A stretch of 64,000 nt of DNA from Tateyamaria omphalii (lineage in GTDB: Bacteria > Pseudomonadota > Alphaproteobacteria > Rhodobacterales > Rhodobacteraceae): contig NZ_CP019312.1 in the NCBI RefSeq assembly GCF_001969365.1, positions 1,612,001-1,676,000 of the forward strand, in the 5' to 3' direction. The notes under the pieces were generated by a model that did not search any database, was not told the origin of the DNA, and saw only the letters and a program-made list of their open reading frames with translations. A program made the position numbers and the translations under genes. Within the stretch, counting starts at the first letter, position 1; the number at the start of each line of letters is the position of its first letter. This document shows positions 1 through 9,072 of the stretch, one piece after another.

Positions 1-139
1 CTTTCTTCAGATACATTTCACTGCTCTTTCGTCACGTTGTCAGGACAGTGACGTGATGCATTTAATGTGCCGTTAAACGGGGCCTTGAGACTATCTCGCA
101 TTTTCATATATATGCGTCCAATTCCCTCGGAGACACGCC

Positions 140-1279
140 ATGCTCGACCAATCCGGTCCGCTCAATTCATTGGGCTTTGACAAAGCCCCTGCTGACACCC
201 GTGTTGTCGTTGCCATGTCTGGCGGCGTCGACAGTTCAGTCGTGGCCGCCGAGTTGAAAAGCCAGGGATATGACGTGGTCGGCGTCACCTTGCAGCTCTA
301 CGATCACGGCGCGGCGCTTGCGAAAAAAGGCGCCTGTTGCGCCGGTCGCGACATCCATGATGCGCGTCGCGTGGCCGAGGAAATGGGATTTCCCCACTAC
401 GTCCTGGACTATGAGAACGTGTTCCGCGACGCAGTGATCGACGAGTTCGCCGACAGCTACCTGGGCGGTGCCACACCGGTGCCGTGTATTCGGTGCAATG
501 AGCGCGTGAAGTTCAAGGATCTGCTTGAAACGGCCAAGGATCTCGAGGCGGACTGCATGGCCACGGGCCACTATATTCAGCGTAAAGTGGGTGATCACGG
601 TGCGGAATTGCATGCAGCCGCCGACGCGGGTCGCGATCAAAGCTATTTCCTGTTCTCGACGACCGCCGAACAACTGGACTATCTGCGCTTTCCGCTGGGC
701 CACTTGCCCTCCAAGGACGACACGCGCGCCCTTGCCGCCAAATACGGGTTGAGCGTGGCCGACAAGCCCGACAGCCAGGACATCTGTTTCGTGCCGAATG
801 GCGATTATGCCTCGGTCATCCGCAAATTGCGGCCAGAAGCAGCGGCACCCGGGAATATCGTCGACCACACGGGCCGCGTGCTGGGGCAACATGACGGCGT
901 AGTTAATTACACCATCGGACAACGCCGGGGCCTTGGGATCGGCGGATTGGCTGACCCGTTATACGTCGTGAAACTGGACGCAGAAAACCGCCAGGTGATC
1001 GTCGGACCAAAGGACATGCTGGCCACCCGGAGCATTCCGGTGCGCGAGGTGAACTGGCTTGGCGACGACCGATTCGATAGCCGCGACGCATGGCACGTAG
1101 CGGTCAAAGTCCGCTCGACCCGCCCCCCGACCGACGCCGTCATCCGCCCGATCAGCGCGACCGAGGCCACTGTCGAGCTGGCCGCGGCCGAGGCAGGTGT
1201 GTCTCCGGGCCAGGCCTGCGTCTTTTACGATCGCGACAGCAGTCGCATCTTTGGCGGTGGGTGGATCCACAAGGGCTAG
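140..1279 (+). CDS. mnmA: tRNA-specific 2-thiouridylase MnmA
   Basis: This enzyme adds sulfur to C2 of the wobble uridine (U34) in tRNAs for Lys, Glu and Gln, using ATP and a persulfide relay. The 379-residue protein has the PP-loop ATP-pyrophosphatase motif SGGVDSS at residues 27-33. The catalytic cysteine pair is C116 (in CIRCN) and C216 (in SQDICFVP). The length fits the family. The chosen ATG has a GGAG ribosome-binding site about 8 bases upstream. About 15 extra residues precede the PP-loop compared with the E. coli form, which is common in alphaproteobacteria. It is transcribed alone; the next gene starts 71 bp downstream. Confidence 0.96.
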   Translation: MLDQSGPLNSLGFDKAPADTRVVVAMSGGVDSSVVAAELKSQGYDVVGVTLQLYDHGAALAKKGACCAGRDIHDARRVAEEMGFPHYVLDYENVFRDAVIDEFADSYLGGATPVPCIRCNERVKFKDLLETAKDLEADCMATGHYIQRKVGDHGAELHAAADAGRDQSYFLFSTTAEQLDYLRFPLGHLPSKDDTRALAAKYGLSVADKPDSQDICFVPNGDYASVIRKLRPEAAAPGNIVDHTGRVLGQHDGVVNYTIGQRRGLGIGGLADPLYVVKLDAENRQVIVGPKDMLATRSIPVREVNWLGDDRFDSRDAWHVAVKVRSTRPPTDAVIRPISATEATVELAAAEAGVSPGQACVFYDRDSSRIFGGGWIHKG

Positions 1280-1350
1280 ACCCGGCTTGCCAGTACGCTG
1301 CCGATCCGCTTAACTGAACACGCGTTCATATTCGGCAGGCGGAGGACTTT

Positions 1351-2106
1351 ATGAAGCTCGACACAACCATGGCGGTAGTAACTGGCGGTGCTTCTGGCCT
1401 TGGCGAGGCGACCGCGCGCCATTTTGCAGCGCGTGGGGCCCAGGTGACGCTCTTGGACCGCGATGCGAATCGGGGGCCAGAGGTCGCCGGGGACATCGGC
1501 GGGCATTTTGTCGAAACGGATGTGACCGACGAAACCTCGGTCACAGAGGCTATGGATCAGGCACGCGCCAAGATGGGCGGCATCACCGCGGCGGTGAACT
1601 GTGCGGGCATCGCGCTGGGGATCAAGACGGTGGGCCGGGACGGTCCGCACCCCCTGCCCGCCTTTCAAAAGACCATCGACATCAATCTGGTGGGCAGCTT
1701 CAACGTTGCCCGACTGGCTGCCGCCGCCATGGCCGATAATGCGCCTGAACCTGACGGTGGGCGCGGTGTGATCATCAACACGGCATCCATCGCCGCCTTT
1801 GACGGGCAAAAAGGACAGGCGGCCTATGCCGCATCCAAGGGTGGTATTGTTGGCATGACACTGCCCATGGCGCGCGATCTGGCATCCGTCGGCGTACGGG
1901 TCGTGACCATCGCGCCGGGCATCTTCAAGACGCCGATGCTGGCCGGACTGCCCGAAGATGTGCAGGCCGCCTTGGCCGCCGATGTGCCGAACCCGGCCCG
2001 TCTGGGTGACCCGGACGAATATGCGCGCCTCGCCGCGTTTATTGTCGAAATGGGGTATCTCAACGGTGAGGTGATCCGCCTCGACGGCGCACTGCGGATG
2101 CGGTGA
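1351..2106 (+). CDS. SDR-family dehydrogenase, 3-hydroxyacyl-CoA dehydrogenase type II-like
   Basis: This is a classical short-chain dehydrogenase/reductase of 251 residues. The NAD-binding motif TGGASGLG lies at residues 11-18, the NAG-like motif NCAG at 83-86, and the catalytic Ser146-Tyr159-Lys163 follow (YAASK). The segment around residues 88-110 and the PMARDLA stretch resemble the 3-hydroxyacyl-CoA / 2-methyl-3-hydroxybutyryl-CoA dehydrogenase group (HSD17B10-like), so a role in fatty-acid or isoleucine catabolism is likely but inferred. GGAGG ends 5 bases before the ATG. Its stop overlaps the start of the acetyltransferase gene (TGATG), so the two are probably co-translated. Confidence 0.88.
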   Translation: MKLDTTMAVVTGGASGLGEATARHFAARGAQVTLLDRDANRGPEVAGDIGGHFVETDVTDETSVTEAMDQARAKMGGITAAVNCAGIALGIKTVGRDGPHPLPAFQKTIDINLVGSFNVARLAAAAMADNAPEPDGGRGVIINTASIAAFDGQKGQAAYAASKGGIVGMTLPMARDLASVGVRVVTIAPGIFKTPMLAGLPEDVQAALAADVPNPARLGDPDEYARLAAFIVEMGYLNGEVIRLDGALRMR

Positions 2107-2651
2107 TGGCAACAGAACGCGAAAAGATGGAGGCGGGCGAATGGTACACCTGCCTCGATGATGAGCTTGAGGCACTGCGATTGGCGGCGCTGAATGCTGT
2201 GCACGCGCACAACCACCTCCCCCCAAGCGAACGTCGCACGCTCAGCGCACCGCTGCATAACCTGTTCGCCGATCCTGGCGCCAACTGCCTGATCGAAACA
2301 CCGTTCCATTGCTCCTATGGCCGCAACATCCATCTGGGCGCGGAGGTGTTCATCAACAGCGGCTGCGTCATCCTCGACAGTGCGCCGGTGCATATCGGGG
2401 ACGGGACCCTGATCGGAACCGGCGCGCAGATCATATGTGCGGATCACCACCGCGACCCCGTGAAACGCCGCGCGGGGATCGAGATTGCGCATCCTGTCAC
2501 CATCGGCGCAAACGTGTGGATCGGTGCGGGGGCCATCGTGATGCCTGGTGTGACCATCGGAGCGGAAGCGATCATAGGCGCGGGTGCGGTCGTGACCCGA
2601 GACGTGGCAATGGCGGCGACGGTCGTGGGCGTTCCGGCGAAGCCGGTCTAA
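2106..2651 (+). CDS. sugar O-acetyltransferase (maltose/galactoside acetyltransferase family)
   Basis: This acetyl-CoA-dependent O-acetyltransferase has a left-handed beta-helix. The 181-residue protein begins with the Maa-type N-terminal helical segment (EWYTCLDDELEALR). Hexapeptide repeats follow from about residue 78 to 165. The probable catalytic histidine is in ADHHRDP at residues 112-118, and the C-terminal VVGVPAKPV is typical. The ATG at 2106 is preferred to the GTG one codon earlier because it overlaps the upstream stop. The substrate (a sugar or Nod-like oligosaccharide) cannot be told from sequence. Its stop codon overlaps the stop codon of the convergent gene at 2648. Confidence 0.9.
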   Translation: MATEREKMEAGEWYTCLDDELEALRLAALNAVHAHNHLPPSERRTLSAPLHNLFADPGANCLIETPFHCSYGRNIHLGAEVFINSGCVILDSAPVHIGDGTLIGTGAQIICADHHRDPVKRRAGIEIAHPVTIGANVWIGAGAIVMPGVTIGAEAIIGAGAVVTRDVAMAATVVGVPAKPV

Positions 2652-3568
2652 AGGCTGCGGGGCACGCGCTTTTCCCCGATCGCGCAATCCAGCGCAGCGC
2701 GATCCCAGGACGCTGAATCAGCGGCCGCATCATAGGTCGCCTGCAAGAACGCGATCAGAGTGGCCGCCGGGTCATCCGCTGTGGCCACAACGCGGTAGGG
2801 CAACAGAAACTCGCCCAAATCCTTGTCGAAATACGCGCCCTCCGGTCCCGCCGGCGCATCGGCAAACCCATCCGGCACGGGATAGGCGTAGTTGTAAAAC
2901 ATGGCCTCCTCCGCGCCGTTGCCCCCGGCCCAGAACCCAGCGGAGGAGACTTCATGACTGTATGCTTCTTGCGTGACAGCGTCGGGCAAGGCCGGGAACC
3001 CACCAGGATGAAGTGGCGCGGGCCGACCCGAGAAGCGGGTCACAGCCAGATCGAACGACCCCCAGAACAGGTGCACCGGACTGACCTTGCCCAGAAATCC
3101 GGTACGAAACTTCTGAAACACTGGCGCCATCGCGGCAATCGCCCGCCACCAATCATGCGCCGCGACAGGGTCATAGCTGCCCATTGCGGTCTGTTGATGG
3201 AACGGAATCGGATCCGGCACCTCGTTGGGGAAATGGTGGTAATCTGTCGGAGCGCCCACCTGACCCAACGCCGCCTTGAATTCCGTATCGAAGGCCGCAA
3301 CGGACATCGGACGTAGGTCAAACGCAGCACTGTCGCCGTTGACCGACAAGACCTGCAGCTGGTGCGAAACGAAGTTGAACCGCACCTCATACCCGCCCGG
3401 AACAAGCCCGGTGGTCAGCCCCTGCGCATCCGCATAGAGCGTCGCGTGCCAGGAATGATTGACCCATGGCGTATGCGCGAGGCGAAACTTGCCCACGATC
3501 TGCGCCCACATGTGCAGGCTGTCGCCGGTGTCTTTCCATTTCGGGTAGTCGAGTGCTGGCCAGGACAT
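2648..3568 (-). CDS. DUF5996-type protein of unknown function
   Basis: This 306-residue soluble protein starts MSWPALDYPKWKDT and resembles the DUF5996 family. The recognisable features are the opening W-x5-W-x4-L-H-x-W pattern, the TPWVNHSWH segment near residue 30, a FHQQTAM segment in the middle and SPVHLFWGSFDLAVTRFSGR near residue 160. I know of no characterised function. The ATG at 3568 is chosen because the family begins close to this W-rich opening; the open frame continues upstream into the coding region of uup without family resemblance. The gene ends tail to tail with the acetyltransferase gene, sharing stop-codon bases. Confidence 0.75.
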   Translation of the reverse strand: MSWPALDYPKWKDTGDSLHMWAQIVGKFRLAHTPWVNHSWHATLYADAQGLTTGLVPGGYEVRFNFVSHQLQVLSVNGDSAAFDLRPMSVAAFDTEFKAALGQVGAPTDYHHFPNEVPDPIPFHQQTAMGSYDPVAAHDWWRAIAAMAPVFQKFRTGFLGKVSPVHLFWGSFDLAVTRFSGRPAPLHPGGFPALPDAVTQEAYSHEVSSAGFWAGGNGAEEAMFYNYAYPVPDGFADAPAGPEGAYFDKDLGEFLLPYRVVATADDPAATLIAFLQATYDAAADSASWDRAALDCAIGEKRVPRSL

Positions 3569-3593
3569 GGCTGTATTATAGCACAGGGCGGCG

Positions 3594-5405
3594 TCAGGCT
3601 TCTGCCTTTTCTTCGAGGCGCAGCCATTCCTCTTCGGCGGCATCCAGCCTGTTTTGCCGTTCCGCCAGCGCCTCGGTCGCCTTGCGGAACTTGACCGGTT
3701 CGCGCGTATACAGGTCAGGGTCGGACAGCAACTCCTGCAGCTTGGACATCTCCACCTCGAGCCGCTCAATCTCGGCCGGCAAAGCGTCGAGCCGGTGCCT
3801 TTCGGTGAAGGAAAGACCCGATTTGGGCGCCTGTTTGGACTTCGCCCCGGAAGGCGTTGTTTTCTTTTGTGTTTCTACAGATTCTGTCGACGTTATACAG
3901 CCCCGTTGTGACTGGTAGTCAGACCATCCACCGGCGTAGACAGTGGCCTTGCCATCCCCTTCCATCGCGATCGTGGTCACCGCCACCCGGTCGAGGAAAT
4001 CGCGGTCGTGGCTGACCAGAAGGACCGTCCCGTCATATTGACCGAGAAGATCCTGCAACAGATCGAGGGTCTCGACATCCAGATCGTTTGTCGGTTCGTC
4101 CAGCACCAGCAGGTTCGACGAACGGGCCATGATCTTGGCCAGAAGCAGCCGCGCCTTTTCACCCCCAGACAGCGACCGGACAGGGGCACGGGCCTGCGCC
4201 TCGTCAAAGAGAAATTCCTTAAGGTATCCAACGACATGCTTGGGCGTCCCGCGCACCATGACCTGATCCGCCTTGCCGCTGACGCGCATGTCCGGGTCGC
4301 CGGTCAGGCTGTCCCAAAGGCTGGCATCGGGGTCCAGTTTCGACCGGGTCTGGTCGAACACTGCGCGTTCCAGGTTGGTGCCGTGGCTGACGGTTCCGCT
4401 ATCCGGCGCGACCTCTCCGATCAGCATTTTGAGCAGGGTCGTCTTGCCCACACCGTTCGGTCCGACAAAGGCGATGCGATCACCGCGCTGCACCTTGAGA
4501 GAGAACGGAGCAAGGATCGTGTTGCCATCGTATGACTTGGAAATATCATTTGCTTCCAGCACCTTGCGACCCGACTTTGGCCCTGCATCCAAGGCCATGG
4601 CGGCCGTGCCCTGCCGTGTGATCTGAGCGGCGCGCTCTGACCGCAAATCCTGCAAGGCGCGCACGCGGCCCATGTTGCGCTTGCGCCGCGCGCTGATGCC
4701 TTCGACGGCCCATCGTGCTTCGGCCTTGATCTTGCGGTTGAGCTTGTGCCGCGCGGTGTCTTCTTCCTCCCAAACGGTGTCGCGCCACGCCTCGAATGCT
4801 GCAAATCCCTTTTCCTGCCTCCGTACATTTCCCCTGTCAATCCAGAGGGTTGCGCGGGTCAGCTCACGCAGAAATGCGCGGTCGTGCGAGATCAGGACGA
4901 AACCGGCCCGGGTGGCCTTCAACTCGGCCTCGAGCCAGGCAATCGCCTCGATATCAAGATGGTTGGTCGGCTCGTCAAGCAGCATCAGATCGGGCGCTTC
5001 GGCCATGAGACGGGCCAACGCAGCACGCCGCCTTTCACCGCCCGAGGCCGTCTCGACCGGGCGGGCCGGGTCAAATTTCAGCCCCTCACCGGCGCGTTCA
5101 ACCTTGTAGAGATCGGAGGGTTCAAGCCCGTGGATCGCAAAGTCCCCGAGCGTCGAAAACCCTGTCATGTCAGGGTCTTGCTCCATGTACCCGACATTGA
5201 CGCCAGGGCCAGGCACGACCTCGCCCCGGTCCGGCTCCACCAGCCCGCCCATGACTTTCATCAGGGTCGACTTGCCCGAGCCGTTGCGACCGACAAGCGC
5301 GACCCGGTCGCCGGGCTGGACCACAAGTGACAGGTCATCGAAGACAGGATCGCCGCCGAAGGTCAGCGAAATGTCGGAGAGTTGAAGAAGAGGTACACGC
5401 GCCAT
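3594..5405 (-). CDS. uup: ABC-F family ATPase Uup
   Basis: This soluble tandem-ATPase protein (603 residues, no membrane domain) belongs to the ABC-F group, whose members act on the ribosome or on branched DNA intermediates. Walker A motifs are GRNGSGKS (residues 39-46) and GPNGVGKT (about 314-321). Signature motifs are SGGERRRAALA and SGGEKARLLLA, and Walker B segments LMLLDEPTNHLD and LLVLDEPTNDLD follow. The C-terminal 75 residues form a charged coiled coil (RHRLDALPAEIERLE onwards), which marks Uup rather than EttA. The ATG at 5405 is preferred; the open frame upstream would run through an 11-bp tandem repeat and low-complexity sequence. Confidence 0.93.
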   Translation of the reverse strand: MARVPLLQLSDISLTFGGDPVFDDLSLVVQPGDRVALVGRNGSGKSTLMKVMGGLVEPDRGEVVPGPGVNVGYMEQDPDMTGFSTLGDFAIHGLEPSDLYKVERAGEGLKFDPARPVETASGGERRRAALARLMAEAPDLMLLDEPTNHLDIEAIAWLEAELKATRAGFVLISHDRAFLRELTRATLWIDRGNVRRQEKGFAAFEAWRDTVWEEEDTARHKLNRKIKAEARWAVEGISARRKRNMGRVRALQDLRSERAAQITRQGTAAMALDAGPKSGRKVLEANDISKSYDGNTILAPFSLKVQRGDRIAFVGPNGVGKTTLLKMLIGEVAPDSGTVSHGTNLERAVFDQTRSKLDPDASLWDSLTGDPDMRVSGKADQVMVRGTPKHVVGYLKEFLFDEAQARAPVRSLSGGEKARLLLAKIMARSSNLLVLDEPTNDLDVETLDLLQDLLGQYDGTVLLVSHDRDFLDRVAVTTIAMEGDGKATVYAGGWSDYQSQRGCITSTESVETQKKTTPSGAKSKQAPKSGLSFTERHRLDALPAEIERLEVEMSKLQELLSDPDLYTREPVKFRKATEALAERQNRLDAAEEEWLRLEEKAEA

Positions 5406-5456
5406 ATCGGGGCAGCTAGTGGGTCGCATCGGGGCCGTCAACCGGGGTGTCACCCG

Positions 5457-5513
5457 CCGTGCACCATGCGTGCACCCCCCGTGCACCATCCGTGCACCAT
5501 CCGTGCACCCCCA
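5457..5513. repeat. five GTGCAC hexamers at exact 11-bp spacing
   Basis: The palindromic hexamer GTGCAC starts at 5459, 5470, 5481, 5492 and 5503. Read on the minus strand the unit is GTGCACGGATG with small variations. The array lies 50-110 bp upstream of the uup start, in the spacer between olsB and uup. The 11-bp period places each palindrome on nearly the same DNA face. It may be a promoter-proximal operator array or a simple microsatellite. Confidence 0.85.
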
Positions 5514-5579
5514 ACGCGCGGTCATTGGCACACAGGCGCAACAGTATCCCATTTCTTCTGGCTGAAAATACTTTGGGGG

Positions 5580-5629
5580 GTCTGGGGGGCAACGCCCCCC
5601 AGACGGTCGGATCAGGGCACCCTGATCCG
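5580..5629 (-). terminator. two consecutive GC hairpins after olsB
   Basis: Two perfect hairpins stand side by side just past the 3' end of olsB. The first has 11-bp arms (GTCTGGGGGGC / GCCCCCCAGAC, loop AAC, 5580-5604). The second has 10-bp arms (CGGATCAGGG / CCCTGATCCG, loop CA, 5608-5629). There is no long U-tract, so termination is inferred from position and stability. The 5' flank (GGCTGAAAATACTTTGG) resembles an intergenic element also seen at 35.8 kb. Confidence 0.65.
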
Positions 5630-5634
5630 AAACC

Positions 5635-6357
5635 TCACTCGGCCACGGCCCGCAACAGGCGCTTGCGCGCTGGCGGTATCGCCCCGATTTCGACGCCGGT
5701 AAAGACGTGCAGCGTGTTCATCCGGTCGTCCACCACCGCATGATCACTCACCCAACCGCCCATCATCAGATAGGTGCGAAGCAGCGGCGGCATCCGCAGC
5801 ATCGCCTTCTTTGCGTTAGGCTTGCGACGCAGACGGGCGGCGTATTTGAAAACCTTTGGCGCCTTGACCCGCGGCAACCAGCGCGTTGGCGCGAGGTGCC
5901 GCGCCTTGAGCATGGCAAAGGCGTCCAGGTAGTCCGCCGTTTCGGTGCCCGCAAAGGACGAGCAGCCAAAGAGCAACTCGACCCCGATCTCATCCACATA
6001 GGCCGTCATCGCCCCCCATGCGACACGCAGGATGTCCGGGTCGGCAGCATCCGGATCGATGCAGAAGCGGCCCATCTCGACCATCTTGCCATCATAGGCC
6101 GCAAGCGCGCTGAGTTCGTAATACTGCGCCGAATAGCTGCGCGAGATCGTGGCACCGGTCAGGGGCATCATCCGAAAGCAGCAGACCAGCGCGTCGTCAG
6201 CGGTACGGTGGATCAGGATGTGGGTGCAGCGGTCGTCGAAATCATCAACATCCGTCGCGAGACCAAAGCAGCGTGCGCGCAAGTTTTGCGCCGCTGCCAC
6301 GTCCGTCTTGCTGCTTGCCTGGCGCGCGCAATAGCGCCCCTTCTTGAGCCCGATCAT
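5635..6357 (-). CDS. olsB: L-ornithine N(alpha)-acyltransferase OlsB-like (GNAT fold)
   Basis: This 240-residue acyltransferase resembles OlsB, which transfers a 3-hydroxyacyl chain from acyl carrier protein to ornithine in the first step of ornithine-lipid synthesis. Typical features are the opening YCARQASSKTDVAAAQNLRARCF, the central MVEMGRFCIDPD segment and FGCSSFAGT, followed by a basic C-terminal region. OlsA, which adds the second acyl chain, is not adjacent. The gene lies 76 bp downstream of bamE on the same strand, and strong hairpins follow it. The family assignment is firm, but the exact acyl acceptor is inferred. Confidence 0.85.
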   Translation of the reverse strand: MIGLKKGRYCARQASSKTDVAAAQNLRARCFGLATDVDDFDDRCTHILIHRTADDALVCCFRMMPLTGATISRSYSAQYYELSALAAYDGKMVEMGRFCIDPDAADPDILRVAWGAMTAYVDEIGVELLFGCSSFAGTETADYLDAFAMLKARHLAPTRWLPRVKAPKVFKYAARLRRKPNAKKAMLRMPPLLRTYLMMGGWVSDHAVVDDRMNTLHVFTGVEIGAIPPARKRLLRAVAE

Positions 6358-6433
6358 GCCGTCAGCCTCCTGCCCGTGTGCTGTTGCGCCCCGTTAACAC
6401 GGCGCAGGTGACAGCAACGTGAACCAAGGCCGG

Positions 6434-6886
6434 TCAGAAAAAGCCCTCTGGCCCGATCCGTCCGATATTGCCGAGAAGCTGGCGCAGGAAAGTGGTGTCG
6501 GTCACGCCGCTGTCGGTCACGCGCCGGGACAGCGCCACGACACGTCCGTCTTCGAGGCCGAAGCGTTCGATGTTCTGCAGCACGCCTTCCTGATCGAAGG
6601 TGACGGCCAGGACCTGCCGGTCGATCACCTGCGGCCTGCGCGGCCCAAAGGTGCGGACGCGGCTGCGCACATAGAAGTAGTCGCCTCCTTCCAGCACGCC
6701 GCCGGCGGTCGGCGGACCGATCAGATCCTCGACCGTCGCGCGCGTGTCGATTCCCACGGCAAGTTCGGCAAGGTCCTCTTCGGGTGGAACATAGCCGTGA
6801 TTGCGAAACGTCGGAGAGCATCCCGCGACGCCCAGCGTGACAATCAGGGCCAGGCCTGCTGCGGAAAGTGGTGTAAAGGTCCCCAT
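6434..6886 (-). CDS. bamE: outer-membrane assembly lipoprotein, BamE/SmpA family
   Basis: This is a 150-residue lipoprotein of the SmpA/OmlA/BamE family, an accessory part of the beta-barrel assembly machine at the inner face of the outer membrane. A signal peptide ends in a lipobox with the acylated cysteine at C23 (VAGC). The BamE core follows: IDTRATVEDLIGPPTAGG, then YFYVRSRVRTFGPRRP and QVLAVTFDQEGVLQNIERF. It is divergent from yceD, with 102 bp between the two starts. This arrangement next to the yceD-plsX block is familiar in Rhodobacterales. Confidence 0.9.
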   Translation of the reverse strand: MGTFTPLSAAGLALIVTLGVAGCSPTFRNHGYVPPEEDLAELAVGIDTRATVEDLIGPPTAGGVLEGGDYFYVRSRVRTFGPRRPQVIDRQVLAVTFDQEGVLQNIERFGLEDGRVVALSRRVTDSGVTDTTFLRQLLGNIGRIGPEGFF

Positions 6887-6988
6887 TTGACCCCCCTTGT
6901 TGCGCGTCGCCCCTTGCTCAGGGGGCGTGGTGCTTTTATCTCGACTTACTCAAGTGTTGGCCTTGGTTCAAGAAACGAAAGTTTGCCC

Positions 6989-7543
6989 ATGTCTCAAACC
7001 CCTCCTTCGACATCGGCCCTGCGGGTGAGCGGTTTGTCGCAAAACACGGCCACACCGTTCGCCCTTCAGCCGGATGCGCGCACCATGGAGGGTCTGGCGC
7101 GGGAGCTGGATCTGTCGGGGCTGCGCAAGCTGCGCTTTGAGGGGCAGATTGCCGCGCATGGGGCCAGGGACTGGCTGCTCACGGGCCAGTTGGGCGCCAC
7201 GGTGACCCAGCCCTGCGCCGTGACGTTGGCCCCTGTGACGACGCGCATAGATACCCCGGTGCGCCGTCTTTACCTGCGCGACTATGAGGAGATTGATGCG
7301 CCCGAGGCGGAAATGCCCGAAGACGACGAGGTCGAGCGCCTTGGTGCCTCGATTGATCCGGGCGCCGTCATGGTCGAAGCGCTGAGCCTTGCCGTGCCCG
7401 ATTTCCCACGCGCAAGCGGGGCGGAATTGGGTCACATGGTGCTGACCGAACCCGGCGTCGCGCCCCTGACGGATGAGGCCGCCAGGCCCTTTGCGGGGTT
7501 GGCTGATCTGAAGTCGAAGCTGGACAGCGACAAAGACGGCTGA
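6989..7543 (+). CDS. yceD: YceD-family protein (DUF177), rRNA accumulation factor
   Basis: This 184-residue protein has the DUF177/YceD fold linked to 23S rRNA accumulation. It lies immediately upstream of rpmF, its usual place in bacteria. Visible family traits are the GQIAAHGARDWLLTGQLGATVTQPCAVT region (residues about 45-75), with a single cysteine instead of the CxxC pair of other members, and an acidic middle segment (EEIDAPEAEMPEDDE). The C-terminal PFAGLADLKSKL is the conserved end of the family. The ATG at 6989 is chosen because homology begins there; the frame is open well upstream, antisense to bamE. Confidence 0.88.
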   Translation: MSQTPPSTSALRVSGLSQNTATPFALQPDARTMEGLARELDLSGLRKLRFEGQIAAHGARDWLLTGQLGATVTQPCAVTLAPVTTRIDTPVRRLYLRDYEEIDAPEAEMPEDDEVERLGASIDPGAVMVEALSLAVPDFPRASGAELGHMVLTEPGVAPLTDEAARPFAGLADLKSKLDSDKDG

Positions 7544-7738
7544 TTTGCCCTTGCGTCTTGGCCGAGGATGCGTATTTTGCCGCCCTCACGAGATTTTGGG
7601 TTGGACATGTCGCGGCGCTTTGCCTAAACGCTGCTCAACCCGTACTTGGTTGACCTGAAATGCCCGCTGATGGGCGAGATGAAACAACTCGCATCCGCGC
7701 ACCCTGCGCGGCGCTGCCCGAACCGAAAGCCCGATTCA

Positions 7739-7945
7739 ATGGCTGTACAACAGAATAAAGTGTCGAAATCGCGCCGCAACAATCGCCGCGCGCATGACAG
7801 CTTGGTCGCGTTTAACCCCAACGAATGCCCCAACTGTGGCGAACTGAAGCGTCCGCACCACATTTGCGCGGCATGCGGTCACTATGACGACAATGAAATC
7901 GTCGCGATGACCGAAGAAGTTGATCTGGAAGACGACGCGGCCTGA
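7739..7945 (+). CDS. rpmF: 50S ribosomal protein L32
   Basis: This 68-residue protein is bL32 of the large ribosomal subunit. It opens [19 protein letters not shown] and carries the zinc-ribbon cysteines C30, C33, C43 and C46. The ATG at 7739 gives the family's conserved N-terminus; the longer open frame upstream is not part of the family. It sits 195 bp after yceD and 35 bp before plsX, the conserved rpmF-plsX-fabH order. The acidic tail ([10 protein letters not shown]) is common in alphaproteobacteria. Confidence 0.97.
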   Translation: MAVQQNKVSKSRRNNRRAHDSLVAFNPNECPNCGELKRPHHICAACGHYDDNEIVAMTEEVDLEDDAA

Positions 7946-7980
7946 GCGGCGTCCCCAGCGACAAGGCACGACAGCGCGCA

Positions 7981-9072
7981 ATGACGGCCCCATCCACCGA
8001 TACGGCCGACGCCAACGCAAAGCTCGCCTTTCCGATTATCGTATCCATTGACACAATGGGCGGGGACATGGGCCCCGCCGCCGTCGTGTCCGGCTGTTCC
8101 ACCTCTGCCAAGAAGAATCCGAAGCTGGGCTTTATCCTGCACGGGCCCCAGGACGAGTTGGAGCGGCTGGTCGCCAAGCGCAAGAACCTGGCCGGGCGTT
8201 GCATGATCCGCAACGCCGCGGGCGTCGTCACCATGGATGACAAGCCCAGCCATGTGGTTCGGAACGGCAAGGGTACATCCATGTGGTCGGCCATTGAATC
8301 CGTGCGTGCACGTGATGCCGATGTGGCCGTGAGCTGCGGCAACACGGGCGCCTTGATGGCGCTGTCGATGATCCGCCTGCGCAAGCTGCCGGGTGTGAAC
8401 CGTCCGGCCATCGCCGTGCTCTGGCCCAGCCGGAACCCCCAGGGTTTCAACGTGATGCTGGATGTCGGTGCCGATGTGCGCGCCGATGCCGACGATTTGC
8501 TGCGCTATGCGCTGATGGGCGCGTCCTATGCCCGAAACGGCATGGACCTGCCCCGCCCCCGAATCGGTCTGCTGAATGTCGGCACCGAAGAGCACAAGGG
8601 CCGGTCCGAGCTGAAGGAAGCCTATGAGCTGATCGGCGCGCAGGCAGATGCCGCCGAGTTCGACTTTGTCGGTTTCGTCGAAGGCGGAGATATTCAGGGC
8701 GATGTCGTTGACGTTGTGGTCACCGACGGGTTCACCGGGAACGTCGCCATCAAGACGGGCGAAGGCACGGCGAGCCTGATCGGGGATCTGCTGCGCGAGG
8801 CGTTCAAGTTCACGCCTCTGTCCCGTCTCGCCTCTCTTCTGGCCTATACCTCCATGCGTCGGCTGAAAAAACGCATCGACCCGCGCCGCGTCAACGGCGG
8901 TGTTTTTCTCGGGCTGAACGGCACGGTTGTCAAATCACACGGCGGAGCCGATGCTACGGGGATCTCGGCAGCCATAAAACTGGCCGCCCAATTGTCCGAA
9001 CAGGGCTTTAACGACAAGCTGGCCGCCCGCGTTGCGCGGGCCACTGCGCTGGCAGAGGAGAGCAAGCGATGA
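7981..9072 (+). CDS. plsX: phosphate acyltransferase PlsX
   Basis: PlsX converts acyl-ACP and phosphate into acyl-phosphate, the acyl donor for PlsY in phospholipid synthesis. The 363-residue protein has the conserved opening VSIDTMGGDMGP, then AVSCGNTGALMALSM, GFNVMLDVGADVRADADDL and VVTDGFTGNVAIKTGEG. It is a soluble, peripheral membrane enzyme. Its stop overlaps the fabH start (ATGA), so the two are translationally coupled, as in many bacteria. Confidence 0.97.
   Translation: MTAPSTDTADANAKLAFPIIVSIDTMGGDMGPAAVVSGCSTSAKKNPKLGFILHGPQDELERLVAKRKNLAGRCMIRNAAGVVTMDDKPSHVVRNGKGTSMWSAIESVRARDADVAVSCGNTGALMALSMIRLRKLPGVNRPAIAVLWPSRNPQGFNVMLDVGADVRADADDLLRYALMGASYARNGMDLPRPRIGLLNVGTEEHKGRSELKEAYELIGAQADAAEFDFVGFVEGGDIQGDVVDVVVTDGFTGNVAIKTGEGTASLIGDLLREAFKFTPLSRLASLLAYTSMRRLKKRIDPRRVNGGVFLGLNGTVVKSHGGADATGISAAIKLAAQLSEQGFNDKLAARVARATALAEESKR

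Noticed and set aside
5457..5513. GTGCAC repeats as a CRISPR array
   Set aside because: The 11-bp period is far too short and there are no spacers.
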